Shown here: positions 17,132 through 25,466 of the stretch, piece after piece
Layout of the letters: every line of letters begins with the position of its first letter
How positions within the stretch are numbered: the first letter of the stretch is position 1
NCBI RefSeq assembly: GCF_036964905.1
Contig: NZ_JBALHR010000003.1
Coordinates: 310,001 to 374,000 of the forward strand
DNA length: 64,000 nt
Source of the DNA: Gemmobacter denitrificans
GTDB taxonomy: Bacteria > Pseudomonadota > Alphaproteobacteria > Rhodobacterales > Rhodobacteraceae
Direction: 5' to 3'
Notes under the pieces: model-generated
What the model was told of the DNA's origin: nothing
The model's database searches: none
The model's input: the letters and a program-made list of their open reading frames with translations, nothing else
Made by a program: the position numbers and the translations under genes

Positions 17132-18319
17132 GTGACCGAAGCCGCCCCTGATGAAGCAACACTGGCCGAAAGCATTCTGGATGTGGCCCCTGCCGATTGG
17201 GATGCGCTGGCCAATCCGGGGGGTGGGCGGCCCGCTGACCCGTTTCTGACCCATCGGTTTCTGGCCGCACTGGAAACCTCGGGCTCGGTCGGGCCGGGCA
17301 CCGGCTGGACAGCGCGGCCTCTGCTGCTGCACCGCGCCGGGCACCTGATTGCCGCCGCCCCGCTTTACCTGAAATCCCACAGTCAGGGGGAATACATCTT
17401 TGATCACGGCTGGGCCGAGGCCTATGGCCGCGCAGGCGGACGCTATTACCCCAAGCTGCAGGTGGCGGTGCCCTTTACCCCGGTGACGGGCCGCCGTCTT
17501 CTGACCCGGCCTGGGCATGAAGCCGAAGGCCGCGCCGGGCTGGTGCAGGCGCTGTGCCAGATCGCGGCCGGCAACCGTCTGTCATCGCTGCACATCACCT
17601 TCTGCACCGAAGACGAGGCGGCAGAAGCCCCGACGCTTGGCCTGATGCCCCGGATCAGCCAACAGTTTCATTGGCACAATCAGGGTTATGGCTGTTACGA
17701 GGATTTTCTGGCCACGCTGGCTTCGCGCAAGCGCAAGGCGCTGCGGCGGGAGCGTGAAATCGCCAATGGCCATGGGCTGACCATCCAGACCCTGACCGGC
17801 GATGCCCTGCGCCCCGAACACTGGCAGGCCTTCTGGGCCTTCTATCAGGATACCGGCGCGCGCAAATGGGGGCAGCCCTATCTGACCCGCGCCTTCTTTG
17901 ACGCGCTGCAACGCGACATGCGCGATGATGTGCTGCTGTTTCTGGCCTGCGATGGAGACCGGCCCGTGGCGGGGGCGCTGAATTTCATCGGGCGCGATTG
18001 TGTTTATGGCCGCTACTGGGGCTGCATCGAGGATTACGCCTGCCTGCATTTCGAACTGTGCTATCACCGCGCGATCGACTGGGCCATCGCCCACGGCCTG
18101 CCCCGGGTCGAGGCGGGGGCACAGGGCGAACACAAACTGGCGCGCGGCTATCTGCCGGTGGCCACCCATTCGATGCATTGGATCGCCGATCCGGGGTTTC
18201 GGGCTGCTGTCAGGGATTTCCTGCAACGTGAGGCCGCAGCTGTAGGCGAAGAGATCGAAGTGATGACCGCCTACGGCCCCTTCCGCCGTGGCCCCGGCCC
18301 GCAAGACGGGGCCGAATGA
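17132..18319 (+). CDS. GNAT-superfamily protein of the DUF482 (peptidogalycan biosynthesis) type
   Basis: A 395-residue protein of the COG3146/DUF482 family, a FemAB/GNAT-like fold whose reaction is not established. Recognisable segments are FLTHRFLAALETSGSVGPGT, the loop GGRYYPKLQVAVPFTPVTGRRLL, RKRKALRREREIANGHGL, and EAGAQGEHKLARGYLPV near the C-terminus. The likely start is GTG at 17132, since no ATG fits. The gene follows ridA and the GDPD gene in the same direction with a 106-bp gap. Confidence 0.85.
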   Translation: MTEAAPDEATLAESILDVAPADWDALANPGGGRPADPFLTHRFLAALETSGSVGPGTGWTARPLLLHRAGHLIAAAPLYLKSHSQGEYIFDHGWAEAYGRAGGRYYPKLQVAVPFTPVTGRRLLTRPGHEAEGRAGLVQALCQIAAGNRLSSLHITFCTEDEAAEAPTLGLMPRISQQFHWHNQGYGCYEDFLATLASRKRKALRREREIANGHGLTIQTLTGDALRPEHWQAFWAFYQDTGARKWGQPYLTRAFFDALQRDMRDDVLLFLACDGDRPVAGALNFIGRDCVYGRYWGCIEDYACLHFELCYHRAIDWAIAHGLPRVEAGAQGEHKLARGYLPVATHSMHWIADPGFRAAVRDFLQREAAAVGEEIEVMTAYGPFRRGPGPQDGAE

Positions 18320-18375
18320 CCTGTGGCTGGTCAAGCCGACGCAATCATGCAACCCTGCCCAAAAGAGGTGCCGCC

Positions 18376-18987
18376 ATGAACCGACTGACGCTTTACACCA
18401 ACCCGATGTCGCGTGGGCGGATTGCCCGCTGGATGCTGGAAGAAACCGGCCAGCCCTATGAGGTGGTGGTGCTGGATTATGCCACCACGATGAAGGAACC
18501 GGCCTATCTGGCCATCAACCCGATGGGCAAGGTACCCGCGCTGACCCATGGCGACCGCGTGGTCACCGAAGGCGCGGCAATCTGCACCTATCTGGCCGAT
18601 GCTTTCCCCGAAGCCGGGCTGATGCCCGAAGATCGCGCCGGGTTCTATCGCTGGATGTTCTTTGGGGCCGGGCCGCTGGAAGCGGCGGTGACCAATGCTG
18701 CATTGCAGGTGGTTGTGCCTGCCGAACGGCGCGGCATGGTCGGCTATGGATCGCTGGAAAAGGTGGTGGCCACACTGTCCGGCCATCTGGCGGGGCAGCC
18801 CTATTTCCTTGGATCGCAATTCACTGCGGTTGATGTTTACGTCGGATCGCAGATCAGCTGGGGCCTGCAATTCGGCACCCTGCCCGCCGATCCGGTGCTG
18901 GCGGATTATGCCGCGCGGATCACCGCGCGCCCGGCCGCCCTGCGCGCCAAGGCGGCCGATGATGCCCTGTTGGGGCCCAAACCATGA
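18376..18987 (+). CDS. Glutathione S-transferase family protein
   Basis: A 203-residue cytosolic GST. The N-terminal thioredoxin-like domain is RLTLYTNPMSRGRIARWMLEE, with the glutathione-contacting cis-Pro segment KVPALTHGDRVVTEGAAICTYL, and the C-terminal helical domain carries the N-capping motif QFTAVDVYVG. The start at 18376 (MNRLTLY) is chosen because the preceding in-frame residues are not GST-like and AGGTG lies 6-10 nt upstream. It overlaps the next gene by 4 bp. Substrate unknown. Confidence 0.9.
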   Translation: MNRLTLYTNPMSRGRIARWMLEETGQPYEVVVLDYATTMKEPAYLAINPMGKVPALTHGDRVVTEGAAICTYLADAFPEAGLMPEDRAGFYRWMFFGAGPLEAAVTNAALQVVVPAERRGMVGYGSLEKVVATLSGHLAGQPYFLGSQFTAVDVYVGSQISWGLQFGTLPADPVLADYAARITARPAALRAKAADDALLGPKP

Positions 18988-19337
18988 CCGCCGCGCGCCT
19001 GACCGGGGCAGAGCGGCAAGACGCGCTGCCCGCGCTGACCGCAACTGGCTGGCAGGTGCTGGCTGACCGCGATGCGATCCGCAAGGTCTGGAAATTTCGC
19101 AGCTTCTCGGATGCCTGGGGATTCATGTCCCGCGTCGCGCTGGCCTGTGAAAAGGCCAATCACCACCCGGAATGGCGCAATGTCTACAATATCGTGGATG
19201 TGACGCTGGTCACCCATGATTGTGACGGGCTTTCGGCGCTGGATTTGGCGCTGGCGCAGAAAATGGACCGTCTGGCCGGGGCGGCCACGGTGCTGGGCCC
19301 CGACGATCCATTGGTCTGCGCCTGTCAGACGCGGTGA
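18984..19337 (+). CDS. phhB: Pterin-4a-carbinolamine dehydratase
   Basis: A 117-residue PCD/DCoH-family protein that dehydrates 4a-hydroxytetrahydrobiopterin-type products of aromatic amino-acid hydroxylases. The active-site signature EKANHHPEWRNVYNIVDVTL is intact, with the conserved His-His-Pro, and the C-terminal THDCDGLSALDLALAQKMD matches the family. It overlaps the GST gene by 4 bp. No phenylalanine hydroxylase is visible nearby, so its role could also be pterin recycling linked to the FolM-like SDR encoded 2.3 kb away. Confidence 0.88.
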   Translation: MTAARLTGAERQDALPALTATGWQVLADRDAIRKVWKFRSFSDAWGFMSRVALACEKANHHPEWRNVYNIVDVTLVTHDCDGLSALDLALAQKMDRLAGAATVLGPDDPLVCACQTR

Positions 19338-19490
19338 TCGAAAGGACAGTCGGACGACTTTGAAACGCATGCGCCAAAGTTTCTGACAGTGTGGATCACA
19401 ACAGCGCACATAAATCGGGCTGTTTGCTGCCCGGCCTACGCCAATGCCAAGGAAGGATATCCAGATCCGAGGCGCTGGTCGGTGTATCTG

Positions 19491-21362
19491 TCATCCCCTG
19501 TCATGGAAAAAATCGTGGATTTGCTGGGCCATCGCTGCGGAAATCCCGTTGACGGCCATCAGATCCTCGACTGCCGCGCGGGCTACGGCCTTGGCGCTGC
19601 CGAAATGCGCCAGCAGCGCCCGTTTCCGGGTTGCTCCTACCCCCGGCACTTCGTCCAGCGGTGTGGCTGTGGTGGCCTTGGCGCGCTTGGCCCGATGCGC
19701 GCCGATGGCCCATCTATGGGCTTCGTCGCGCAGGCGCTGCACAAAATACAGGACCGGGTCGTTACGTTGCAGGGCAAAGGGGGGCTCGCCGGGGCGGTGG
19801 AATTCTTCCTTGCCATGGTCCCGATCCACCCCTTTGGCCACGCCGATGAAAGGCAGATCATCAATGCCCAGTTCTGCCATGATCTCGGCTACGGCGGACA
19901 CCTGCCCGGCGCCACCGTCGATCAGCAGCAGGTCGGGCCATAGTTCGGTCTTGCGTTCGGGGTCTTCCTTCAGAAACCGTTCGAAGCGGCGCGTCAGCAC
20001 CTCTTTCATCATGCCGAAATCATCGCCCTGCGCCCCCGCCTCGCCCTTGATGTTGAACTTGCGGTACTGGCTTTTCAGGAACCCTTCGGCCCCCGCCACG
20101 ATCATGCCGCCAACGGCATGCGCGCCCTGAATGTGCGAGTTGTCATAGACCTCGATCCGTTTCGGCGGGGCCTCCAGATCGAAGGCTTCGGCCAAACCTT
20201 GCAGCAATTTGTTCTGGGTGGAGCTTTCGGCCATGCGCCGGGCCAGGCTTTCGCGGGCGTTACGATGGGCGTTTTCGACCAGCTCGGCCTTTTCGCCCCG
20301 CTGCGGCACGGCCAGTTCCACCTTGCGGCCTGCACGATCCGACAGAAGTTCCGTGACCAGATCCTCGTTTTCCACCGGATGCGACAGCAGGATCAGGCGG
20401 GGCGGCTCTTTCTCATCATAGAATTGCGCGAGGAAGGCTTCGAGGATTTCCGCCTCTTCCGCGCCCGCGCCGGTCTTGGGATAGAAATCCTTGTTGCCCC
20501 AGCTTTGATTGCCGCGGATGAAGAACACCTGCACACAGGCCTGCCCGCCGTCCAGATGCAGCGCGACCACATCTGCCTCGGCCACGCCACGCGGGTTGAT
20601 CCCTTGCGCTGTCTGCACGGCGGTCAGCGCCTTGATCCGGTCGCGAAGGGCTGCGGCGCGTTCATATTCCATCGCCTCGGCCGCCTCGGCCATGGCCTTT
20701 GCCAGATCGGCCTGAACGCTGGTGGATTTGCCTTCCAGAAACCGGCTGGCATCGTCCACCAGCGCGGCATAATCGGCTTCGGATATCTTGCCGACACAGG
20801 GCCCGGCACAACGCTTGATCTGATACAGCAGGCAAGGCCGACTGCGCCCGGCATACATCGTGTCGGAACAGGTGCGCAGCAGAAAGACCCGTTGCAACTG
20901 GTTCAGCGTGCGGTTCACCGCGCCCGCGCTGGCGAAGGGTCCAAAGTAGCGGCCCTTGTCCGATCGTTTTCCGCGATGCTTGCGGATCATCGGGAAGGGG
21001 TGGCCCGTGGGGATCAGGATATTGGGAAAGGACTTGTCGTCCCGCATCAGCACGTTGTAGCGCGGCTTCAACTGCTTGATGAGGTTCTGTTCCAGGAGCA
21101 GCGCTTCCACCTCGGTGCGGGTTGTCAGGAACATCATGCTGGCGGTTTCCGAGATCATCCGCGCGATGCGCCCGGAATGGCCCGAAGGGCGCGCATAATT
21201 CGACACACGCGCCTTCAGATTACGGGCCTTGCCGACATAGAGCACCTCGTTCGCAGCGTTCAGCATGCGATAGACGCCGGGCGATCCGTCCAGCGTCTTG
21301 AGATAGTCCTGAATGACCTCATGCCCGGTTTTTCCCGGCGCTGGCAGCGCATCATCCTGCAC
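19491..21362 (-). CDS. uvrC: UvrABC excinuclease subunit C
   Basis: A 623-residue nucleotide-excision-repair nuclease that makes both incisions in the UvrB-DNA complex. The N-terminal GIY-YIG domain is GVYRMLNAANEVLYVGKARN, a Cys-containing region CAGPCVGKI lies near residue 190, and the UVR domain (KAMAEAAEAMEYERAAALRD) binds UvrB. The C-terminal RNase H-like nuclease domain has EVYDNSHIQGAHAVGGMIV and LLLIDGGAGQVSA. The helix-hairpin-helix pair is DEVPGVGATRKRALLAHFGS and the region after it. The only reasonable start is GTG at 21362. Confidence 0.97.
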   Translation of the reverse strand: MQDDALPAPGKTGHEVIQDYLKTLDGSPGVYRMLNAANEVLYVGKARNLKARVSNYARPSGHSGRIARMISETASMMFLTTRTEVEALLLEQNLIKQLKPRYNVLMRDDKSFPNILIPTGHPFPMIRKHRGKRSDKGRYFGPFASAGAVNRTLNQLQRVFLLRTCSDTMYAGRSRPCLLYQIKRCAGPCVGKISEADYAALVDDASRFLEGKSTSVQADLAKAMAEAAEAMEYERAAALRDRIKALTAVQTAQGINPRGVAEADVVALHLDGGQACVQVFFIRGNQSWGNKDFYPKTGAGAEEAEILEAFLAQFYDEKEPPRLILLSHPVENEDLVTELLSDRAGRKVELAVPQRGEKAELVENAHRNARESLARRMAESSTQNKLLQGLAEAFDLEAPPKRIEVYDNSHIQGAHAVGGMIVAGAEGFLKSQYRKFNIKGEAGAQGDDFGMMKEVLTRRFERFLKEDPERKTELWPDLLLIDGGAGQVSAVAEIMAELGIDDLPFIGVAKGVDRDHGKEEFHRPGEPPFALQRNDPVLYFVQRLRDEAHRWAIGAHRAKRAKATTATPLDEVPGVGATRKRALLAHFGSAKAVARAAVEDLMAVNGISAAMAQQIHDFFHDRG

Positions 21363-21672
21363 GAAAATCCCTCATCCCGGCTGCATCGATTCCCGCCCCT
21401 TGGCTGCAATGATACCGGGGCGGGGGCAAGAGGAAAGCTTTCCCCAGTTTCTGTGGATAACTATGCGGAGAAAATCTGGAACCCGGCAGATTTTCCTTGT
21501 TTTTGGCTGGTTTCGTTGCGCTGCCTAATTTTTGTGCAGATTTATAATGCATTGATTCTGAAAGAAAAGAAATTGCACAATTGGCAAGCACCTGAAAAAT
21601 CAAGACTTTCTTGACGTTTTCGTAAACGCAGTGCGAAAAGTGGACAACTCGTCGCGGTCACCTTCCCGAAGG
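21363..21672. other. AT-rich intergenic region upstream of uvrC
   Basis: This 310-bp gap carries no convincing gene. Its middle (about 21500-21620) is much richer in A+T than the rest of the window. It contains a perfect DnaA-box 9-mer, TGTGGATAA at 21452-21460, and a degenerate one, AGTGGACAA, at about 21639-21647. On the minus strand TATAAA-like and TTGTGCAA elements could form the uvrC promoter. A small hairpin ACCTT/AAGGT lies just after the SDR stop codon at 21673. Confidence 0.5.
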
Positions 21673-22449
21673 TCACTCAACCCCCAGAACGTCGGGGGTT
21701 TTCCAGCCCAGATGCTGCCCGCCATCCACGCACAATAGTTGCCCGGTAACCCCCGGCGCATCAAGGAAATATCCAAGCGCCGCCACGATATCCTCGGGGT
21801 TCGATCCACGCCCCAAAACGGTGTTCGCGCGCTGTCGGGTAAAGTGGTCAAGGCTTTGTCGCCCCCCTTGCAGGGTAGGGCCGGGACCGATGGCATTTAC
21901 CCTGATGCGCGGGGCCAGCGCTTGCGCGGCCGTCTGTGTCAGCGCCCAAAGCCCCATTTTTGCCAGCGTATAGGTCATGAATTCCGGCGTCAGCTTGCGG
22001 ACGCGCTGGTCGATCAGGTTCACCACCAACCCGGTGGCAACTGGTTCACCGCGCCCGTCGCGCCCGGTCTCGGGGGCTTGCGCGGCAAAGGCCTGCGTCA
22101 GCACGAAGGGCGCGCGCAGGTTGCTTTCCATATGTCGATCCCAGCTTTGCCGGGTGGCGCTGGTCAGGGTATCATATTCAAAGATCGAGGCGTTGTTTAC
22201 CAGAACGGTGAAAGGGCCGCCCAAGGCTTCGGTCGCACGGGGGAACAGGCTTTCGGTTTCAGATTCGACCAGCAGATCGGCCTGCAGCGCGACGGCGCCG
22301 CGGCCAAGCGCCTGAACCTGTGCCACGGTTTCCGCAGCACCCGCTGCCGAACCAGCGTAATGCACGGCCACATCATAGCCGCGCCCTGCCAGATAGACCG
22401 CCATGGCCTGCCCCAGCCGCTTGCCCGCCCCGGTAACCAGCGCCCGCAT
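21673..22449 (-). CDS. SDR-family reductase, pteridine/dihydrofolate reductase (FolM/PTR1)-like
   Basis: A 258-residue short-chain dehydrogenase/reductase. The NADPH-binding motif is TGAGKRLG (residues 6-13), with VNNASIFE and the catalytic pair Tyr160/Lys164 in MTYTLAKMG. The usual SDR catalytic Ser is replaced by Asp147 in VVNLIDQRV, thirteen residues before the Tyr. That arrangement is known from Leishmania PTR1 (Asp181/Tyr194) and E. coli FolM, so pterin reduction is the preferred role. ATG at 22449 overlaps the antiporter stop (22449-22451); a GTG one codon earlier is possible. Confidence 0.85.
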   Translation of the reverse strand: MRALVTGAGKRLGQAMAVYLAGRGYDVAVHYAGSAAGAAETVAQVQALGRGAVALQADLLVESETESLFPRATEALGGPFTVLVNNASIFEYDTLTSATRQSWDRHMESNLRAPFVLTQAFAAQAPETGRDGRGEPVATGLVVNLIDQRVRKLTPEFMTYTLAKMGLWALTQTAAQALAPRIRVNAIGPGPTLQGGRQSLDHFTRQRANTVLGRGSNPEDIVAALGYFLDAPGVTGQLLCVDGGQHLGWKTPDVLGVE

Positions 22450-23384
22450 CACGACACCAGCGACAAGGTATAGGCGATATAGGCCCCAACCAGGCCGATC
22501 CCGGCGAGCTTGCCAATATCCTGTTTGAAGAAAACGAAGGGCACCAGAAGCAACGAGACAGCCAGCATGACCCAGTTGTCAAAGCTGAGGATTTGGGCCG
22601 GAACCTCCATCGGGGCGATGGTCGCGGTGATGCCCAGAATACAAAGGATGTTGAAGATGTTCGATCCGATCACATTGCCGATCGCCACATCGGCCTGTTT
22701 GCGGAAGGCCGCCATGACGCTGGTCACCAACTCGGGCAGCGACGTGCCGATGGCGACAAGGGTCAGGCCGATCACGGTTTCTGAAACGCCCATTGCGCGG
22801 GCAATATTTGATGCACCTTCCACAAGGAAGGATGCACCGAAGCCCAGGCCAATCAGGCCGCCGATGATGAAGCCGGCAATCTGCCAGACCGGCATGTGAT
22901 CGTCTGCCGGCAGATCATCGGGCTGGGCATCACGATGCGCGCGGGCCTGACGGATATTGTCCCAGATCGAAAGGGCAAGGCAGGCAAGCAGGATCAGGCC
23001 GTGCCACCAGGTGATCGGGCCGAACTGGCTCAGCACCACGAACAACACGGCAGTGGCCAGCATCACGACATAGCCGCGCCGGGTATCAATCCGGCTTGTG
23101 TGAATGGTGGCGATCAGCGCGGGCAGACCGAGGATCAGCAGGATATTGGCGATGTTCGATCCGACGACATTGCCAAGCGCGATCCCGGCCTGCCCGTTCA
23201 GCGCGGCATTGACGGAAACCAGCAGCTCGGGTGCGGATGTGCCAAAGGCAACAACGGTCAGACCCACGATCAGTGCGGGAATCCCCAGTTTCAAGGCCAG
23301 CGCGACAGCACCTTTCACCAGCCCATCGCCACCCAAGACGAGCAGGACAAGCCCCGCCGCCACATAGAGAAGATCCATTCCCAC
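22449..23384 (-). CDS. Calcium/sodium antiporter (CaCA family, YrbG-like)
   Basis: A 311-residue inner-membrane cation exchanger with about ten hydrophobic segments in two inverted Na/Ca-exchanger repeats. The alpha-repeat signatures are FGTSAPELLVSVNAALNGQA, followed by LGNVVGSNIANILLILG, and GTSLPELVTSVMAAFRKQAD, followed by IGNVIGSNIFNILCILG. The N-terminus is at ATG 23384. The stop overlaps the SDR start; upstream, 4 bp separate it from the small zinc-ribbon gene, so sppA-like, small gene, antiporter and SDR probably form one operon. Confidence 0.93.
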   Translation of the reverse strand: MGMDLLYVAAGLVLLVLGGDGLVKGAVALALKLGIPALIVGLTVVAFGTSAPELLVSVNAALNGQAGIALGNVVGSNIANILLILGLPALIATIHTSRIDTRRGYVVMLATAVLFVVLSQFGPITWWHGLILLACLALSIWDNIRQARAHRDAQPDDLPADDHMPVWQIAGFIIGGLIGLGFGASFLVEGASNIARAMGVSETVIGLTLVAIGTSLPELVTSVMAAFRKQADVAIGNVIGSNIFNILCILGITATIAPMEVPAQILSFDNWVMLAVSLLLVPFVFFKQDIGKLAGIGLVGAYIAYTLSLVS

Positions 23385-23388
23385 CGTA

Positions 23389-23562
23389 CTATCCCTTGTT
23401 CGCGCCGCAGGGGCAGGGCCCCTTGCCGATCCTGTGCCGTCCGCATTTAGGGCAGGTTTGCGCCTTCACAAGTCTGCGAGCGGCATTTCCGACCCGAACC
23501 TTGAAGATCATCCCAAGCCCTGCCATGGCCGCCAGAAAGATCAGGATGATCTTGACAAGCAT
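23389..23562 (-). CDS. 57-residue membrane protein with a C-terminal zinc-ribbon-like Cys cluster
   Basis: A short gene packed between two others with 4-bp gaps on each side, which supports it being real. The N-terminus is one hydrophobic segment (MLVKIILIFLAAMAGLGMIF), then a basic linker, then four cysteines in TCPKCGRHRIGKGPCPCGAN. The pattern CPxC-N8-CPC could bind one zinc ion. The start at 23562 is used; a longer frame would overlap the peptidase gene. No function is known to me. Confidence 0.7.
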   Translation of the reverse strand: MLVKIILIFLAAMAGLGMIFKVRVGNAARRLVKAQTCPKCGRHRIGKGPCPCGANKG

Positions 23563-23566
23563 CCGG

Positions 23567-24367
23567 TTACAGCCCGAACCGGGCAAAGGCTGCGCGATCC
23601 TCGATCGCGGCCAGGGTGCCATCGACCGCCGCGCCCGTCAGCCGTTGCATCAACCCGCGCTTTGCCCCCATCGGCACCAGCTTCACCTTGTCGCCATGCA
23701 GGGCCTTCATCTTGGGCACCAGATGGGCCACCCCATCGGCCAGCCCCAGATCGACAGCTTGCTGCCCCACCCAGACATCGGCATTGAACAGGTCCGCCGC
23801 TGCATCCAGCCGGGCGCCGCGCCGGGCCTGCACATGGGCGATAAACGCCTTGTGGATCGGTTCTTGCAAGGCACGCAGCCTGGCCTCGTCTTCCGGTTTG
23901 GCAGGCAGGAAGGGATCGGCCAGCGATTTGGACCGCCCGGCGGTAACGACCCGCCGTTCGATCCCCTGCCGCTGCATCAGGTCGTGAAAACCGAAACCGG
24001 CAAAGATCACCCCGATGGAACCGACAATCGAACTGTCATCCACCCAGATTTCATCCGCCGCGCAGGCCAGCCAATAGCCGCCAGATGCGGCAACATCTTC
24101 GACGAAGGCATGAACCTTGACGCCCTTTTCATCGGCCAGACGGCGGATGCGGGCGGCGATCAGGCTGGATTGCACCGCCGAGCCCCCGGGCGAGTTGATC
24201 ACCAGCGCAAGGGCCGTGGGCTTCATCCTGAAGGCCCGCTCGATCAGGGGGGCAAGGGCGGCATCGTTCAGCCCGGCGCTGAAGCGCCCGCCACTGCCGA
24301 TGGCGCCCTGCAGGCGGATCACCGGCACGACCGGCGGCTTTTTCACAAAGGGGATGCGGAATGTCAT
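23567..24367 (-). CDS. S49-family signal-peptide peptidase (SppA/SohB-like)
   Basis: A 266-residue short-form S49 serine peptidase. The catalytic Ser is Ser95 in VEDVAASGGYWLACAADEIW. The fold motif LVINSPGGSAVQSSLIAARI lies before it, and the Lys general base is probably in AGRSKSLADPF. No clear signal anchor is present after the start at 24367 (MTFRIPFVKK), so it may be cytoplasmic or peripheral. The family degrades cleaved signal peptides and membrane fragments. It diverges from the lysR gene with a 109-bp gap. Confidence 0.9.
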   Translation of the reverse strand: MTFRIPFVKKPPVVPVIRLQGAIGSGGRFSAGLNDAALAPLIERAFRMKPTALALVINSPGGSAVQSSLIAARIRRLADEKGVKVHAFVEDVAASGGYWLACAADEIWVDDSSIVGSIGVIFAGFGFHDLMQRQGIERRVVTAGRSKSLADPFLPAKPEDEARLRALQEPIHKAFIAHVQARRGARLDAAADLFNADVWVGQQAVDLGLADGVAHLVPKMKALHGDKVKLVPMGAKRGLMQRLTGAAVDGTLAAIEDRAAFARFGL

Positions 24368-24476
24368 GCCCAAGGATGTAAGGGTCGGCGGGCAGGCAAG
24401 CAAGGCCGATGGCGCATATAAGGATCGGCGATCCATCCGCCTTGCGTGGCTGGCGATGACCTGCCAAGACTGCCCC

Positions 24477-25367
24477 ATGATCGACAAGCTGGAAATGTTC
24501 ATCGCGCTGGCCAATGAGGGCCATTTCGGACGTGCTGCCGAAGTTTGCCGCGTGACCCAGCCCACTCTGTCATCGGCCATCAAGCAACTGGAAGATCAGC
24601 TTGGTGTGCAACTGGTTTTTCGCGGATCGCGGTTTCAGGGCCTGACCCCCGAAGGCCAGCGGGTGCTGGATCGCGCCCGCCGCATCGTAGCCGACACCCG
24701 GGCATTGCGCGACGAGATGCGCAGCCTGAAACAGGGCCTTGCAGGCAATCTGCGCATCGGCGTCATTCCGACCGCCTTGCCCATGGTGGCCAGCCTGACC
24801 GCACCCTTCACACATCGCCATCCGAATGTGGGTGTCACGATCCTGTCGCGCACCAGTGCCGAGATTCTGACCGGGCTTGAACGGCTCGATCTGGATGCGG
24901 GCATCACCTATCTGGACAATGAACCCCTGGGCCGGGTGGCGCAGGTGCCGCTTTACACCGAGTTCTACCGCCTGCTTTGTGCGACCGGCAGCCCGCTGGC
25001 AAATCGCGACCGGGTGACCTGGGCTGAATTGGCCGATCTGCCCCTGTGTCTACTGACGCCCGACATGCAGAACCGCCGTATCGTGACGCAGCATCTGGCC
25101 GAGGCCGGGGTGCGGGTCAGCCCCGGGGTCGAATCCAATTCCACCATCACCCTGCTGGCCCATGTGATGACGGGCCGCTGGCTGTCGATCCTGCCCAAGA
25201 AACTGGCCGATCTTTTCGCGGCGTCGGGTGGATTGCGCGCCATCCCGATCGTGAATCCCGAGGCCGAACATCTGGTCGGCCTTGTGGCGCCGCATCGCGA
25301 TCCGCCGACCCCGCTGATCGCGGCCCTGTTGGAAACGGCGCGGCGGGCGGCCGAGGTGAAGGGTTGA
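24477..25367 (+). CDS. LysR-family regulator of formate dehydrogenase (FdsR-like)
   Basis: A 296-residue LysR-type transcriptional regulator. The winged helix-turn-helix is at residues 1-62 (FIALANEGHFGRAAEVCRVT, LSSAIKQLEDQLGV), then a linker helix and a periplasmic-binding-protein-like effector domain starting near NLRIGVIPTALPMVASL. It lies directly upstream of and in the same direction as fdsGBACD, the usual position of the formate dehydrogenase regulator. Its stop codon lies inside a LysR-type palindrome. The start at 24477 (MIDKLEMF) is the normal one for the family; the effector may be formate but this is inference. Confidence 0.9.
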   Translation: MIDKLEMFIALANEGHFGRAAEVCRVTQPTLSSAIKQLEDQLGVQLVFRGSRFQGLTPEGQRVLDRARRIVADTRALRDEMRSLKQGLAGNLRIGVIPTALPMVASLTAPFTHRHPNVGVTILSRTSAEILTGLERLDLDAGITYLDNEPLGRVAQVPLYTEFYRLLCATGSPLANRDRVTWAELADLPLCLLTPDMQNRRIVTQHLAEAGVRVSPGVESNSTITLLAHVMTGRWLSILPKKLADLFAASGGLRAIPIVNPEAEHLVGLVAPHRDPPTPLIAALLETARRAAEVKG

Positions 25368-25384
25368 TAGGTTTTATCTATCAA
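25364..25384 (+). promoter_or_regulatory. LysR-type operator palindrome before fdsG
   Basis: TTGATAG (25364-25370) and CTATCAA (25378-25384) are perfect inverted repeats around 7 nt, and the core fits the LysR consensus T-N11-A (ATAG-N7-CTAT). It overlaps the lysR stop codon and lies 83 bp before the fdsG start, suitable for activation by the adjacent regulator. Confidence 0.6.
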
Positions 25385-25400
25385 CTGACGACTTTCCATT

Positions 25401-25413
25401 ATTGAATTTCAAT
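25401..25413 (+). promoter_or_regulatory. Second palindrome in the fds promoter region
   Basis: ATTGAA-T-TTCAAT is a perfect 6-bp inverted repeat with one central base, 54 bp before the fdsG ATG and 17 bp after the first operator. Paired upstream recognition and downstream activation sites are common for LysR regulators. Confidence 0.4.
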
Positions 25414-25466
25414 CAACCCCGCGTCACCTTGGGTAAAAGCCAACTTTGCCTTGCCAGAGGTCAGCC

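Noticed and set aside
21452..21460. Chromosomal replication origin at the DnaA box
   Set aside because: Only one perfect and one poor box, no parAB, gidAB, hemE or dnaA nearby. Kept only as a low-interest observation.
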